A program made the translations under genes and the position numbers. From Candidatus Bathyarchaeota archaeon (GTDB lineage: Archaea > Thermoproteota > Bathyarchaeia > Bathyarchaeales > DTEX01): a stretch of DNA of 6,190 bases. A model generated the notes under the pieces. It ran no database searches and was not told the DNA's origin. It saw only the letters and a program-made list of their open reading frames with translations. This document shows, one piece after another, positions 5,925 to 6,190 of the stretch. The stretch spans positions 1-6,190 of the forward strand of contig JAOAJJ010000068.1 of assembly GCA_026414245.1 (NCBI GenBank). The letters are read 5' to 3'. The first letter of the stretch is position 1, and each line of letters opens with the position of its first letter.

Positions 5925-6030
5925 AATATTATTATATTCCTATGAAGTCTACAGGTTGAGTGAACTCCTTCTATTTATCAATTAACTTTGTCTTGATTAT
6001 GCAACGATATGCTTATCTGAGGTAAGGATA

Positions 6031-6190
6031 ATGAGCGGAGGGCTCGCTGGATATAAGGGGTTAGCTCTAAAGATTCTGCTTGAAGCAGAAGCTGAGATCG
6101 GAGACTTAATACGCATAATTAAGGGAGACGATGTTTTTGAGGGGATTTTGATCCCCCGATCAGAGTACAGTCTGGCTGTTAGACACATCT
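6031..6190 (+). CDS. gatD: Glu-tRNA(Gln) amidotransferase subunit D, N-terminal part (runs off window)
   Basis: ATG 6031 is preceded by GAGGT (6019-6023) at 7 nt spacing. The 53 visible residues end at the window edge. After about 16 residues, EIGDLIRIIKGDDVFEGILIPRSEYS matches the small N-terminal barrel of archaeal GatD ('GD.vri.....yeGi.mP..e.s'), which precedes the L-asparaginase-like domain. In archaea GatD releases ammonia from glutamine and GatE uses it to convert Glu-tRNA(Gln) to Gln-tRNA(Gln). The asparaginase catalytic residues lie beyond the window, so the call rests on the N-terminal domain only; gatE is not visible here. A stand-alone domain-2-like translation protein lies just upstream. 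Confidence 0.75.
   Translation, partial: MSGGLAGYKGLALKILLEAEAEIGDLIRIIKGDDVFEGILIPRSEYSLAVRHI

Noticed and set aside
1..6190. tRNA or rRNA genes, CRISPR arrays, insertion sequences
   Set aside because: I found no cloverleaf with a GTTCRA arm, no regularly spaced repeats, no transposase-like protein and no terminal repeats.

Overview
The window looks archaeal, most likely from a thermophilic member of the Thermoproteota/Bathyarchaeia type. Signs of this are TATA-like boxes about 26 bp before short leaders, GGTG/GGAGG ribosome binding sites, frequent GTG and TTG starts, AGA/AGG/ATA-rich codon use, oligo-T tracts after stop codons, and the beginning of an archaea-specific gatD gene. The lineage is an inference; no rRNA or other marker is present to fix it.

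Layout, left to right. (1) The 3' part of a Gfo/Idh/MocA-type NAD(P)-dependent oxidoreductase, ending in a T-rich tract. (2) A radical SAM protein of the pyruvate-formate-lyase-activase-like group, with an N-terminal zinc-ribbon-like cysteine cluster and more cysteines than the core fold needs. Its promoter region carries a perfect 17-bp inverted repeat. (3) A gene-poor stretch (1749-2035), then a minus-strand helical protein of unknown function. Its reading frame continues upstream of any usable start codon and through an in-frame TGA, so it is broken or starts unusually. (4) An MscS-family mechanosensitive channel with a clear promoter. (5) Facing it, a minus-strand pair: a 70-residue two-helix membrane protein followed 31 nt later by a protein of two apparent beta-sandwich domains with no signal peptide. 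A 7-bp stem hairpin lies between these convergent units. (6) A divergent intergenic region, then an unrecognised 131-residue protein with a strong TATA box and Shine-Dalgarno site. (7) A stand-alone EF-Tu domain-2-like beta-barrel protein. (8) The 5' end of gatD, subunit of the archaeal Glu-tRNA(Gln) amidotransferase, running off the window.

Nothing here forms a clear multi-gene defence, mobile or metabolic system. No tRNA, rRNA, CRISPR array or insertion sequence was recognised. The points most worth following are the interrupted minus-strand frame at 2036-2605, the cysteine-rich radical SAM protein with its operator-like palindrome, and the membrane/beta-sandwich gene pair. The channel and the last two genes are ordinary cellular functions (osmotic safety valve and translation).
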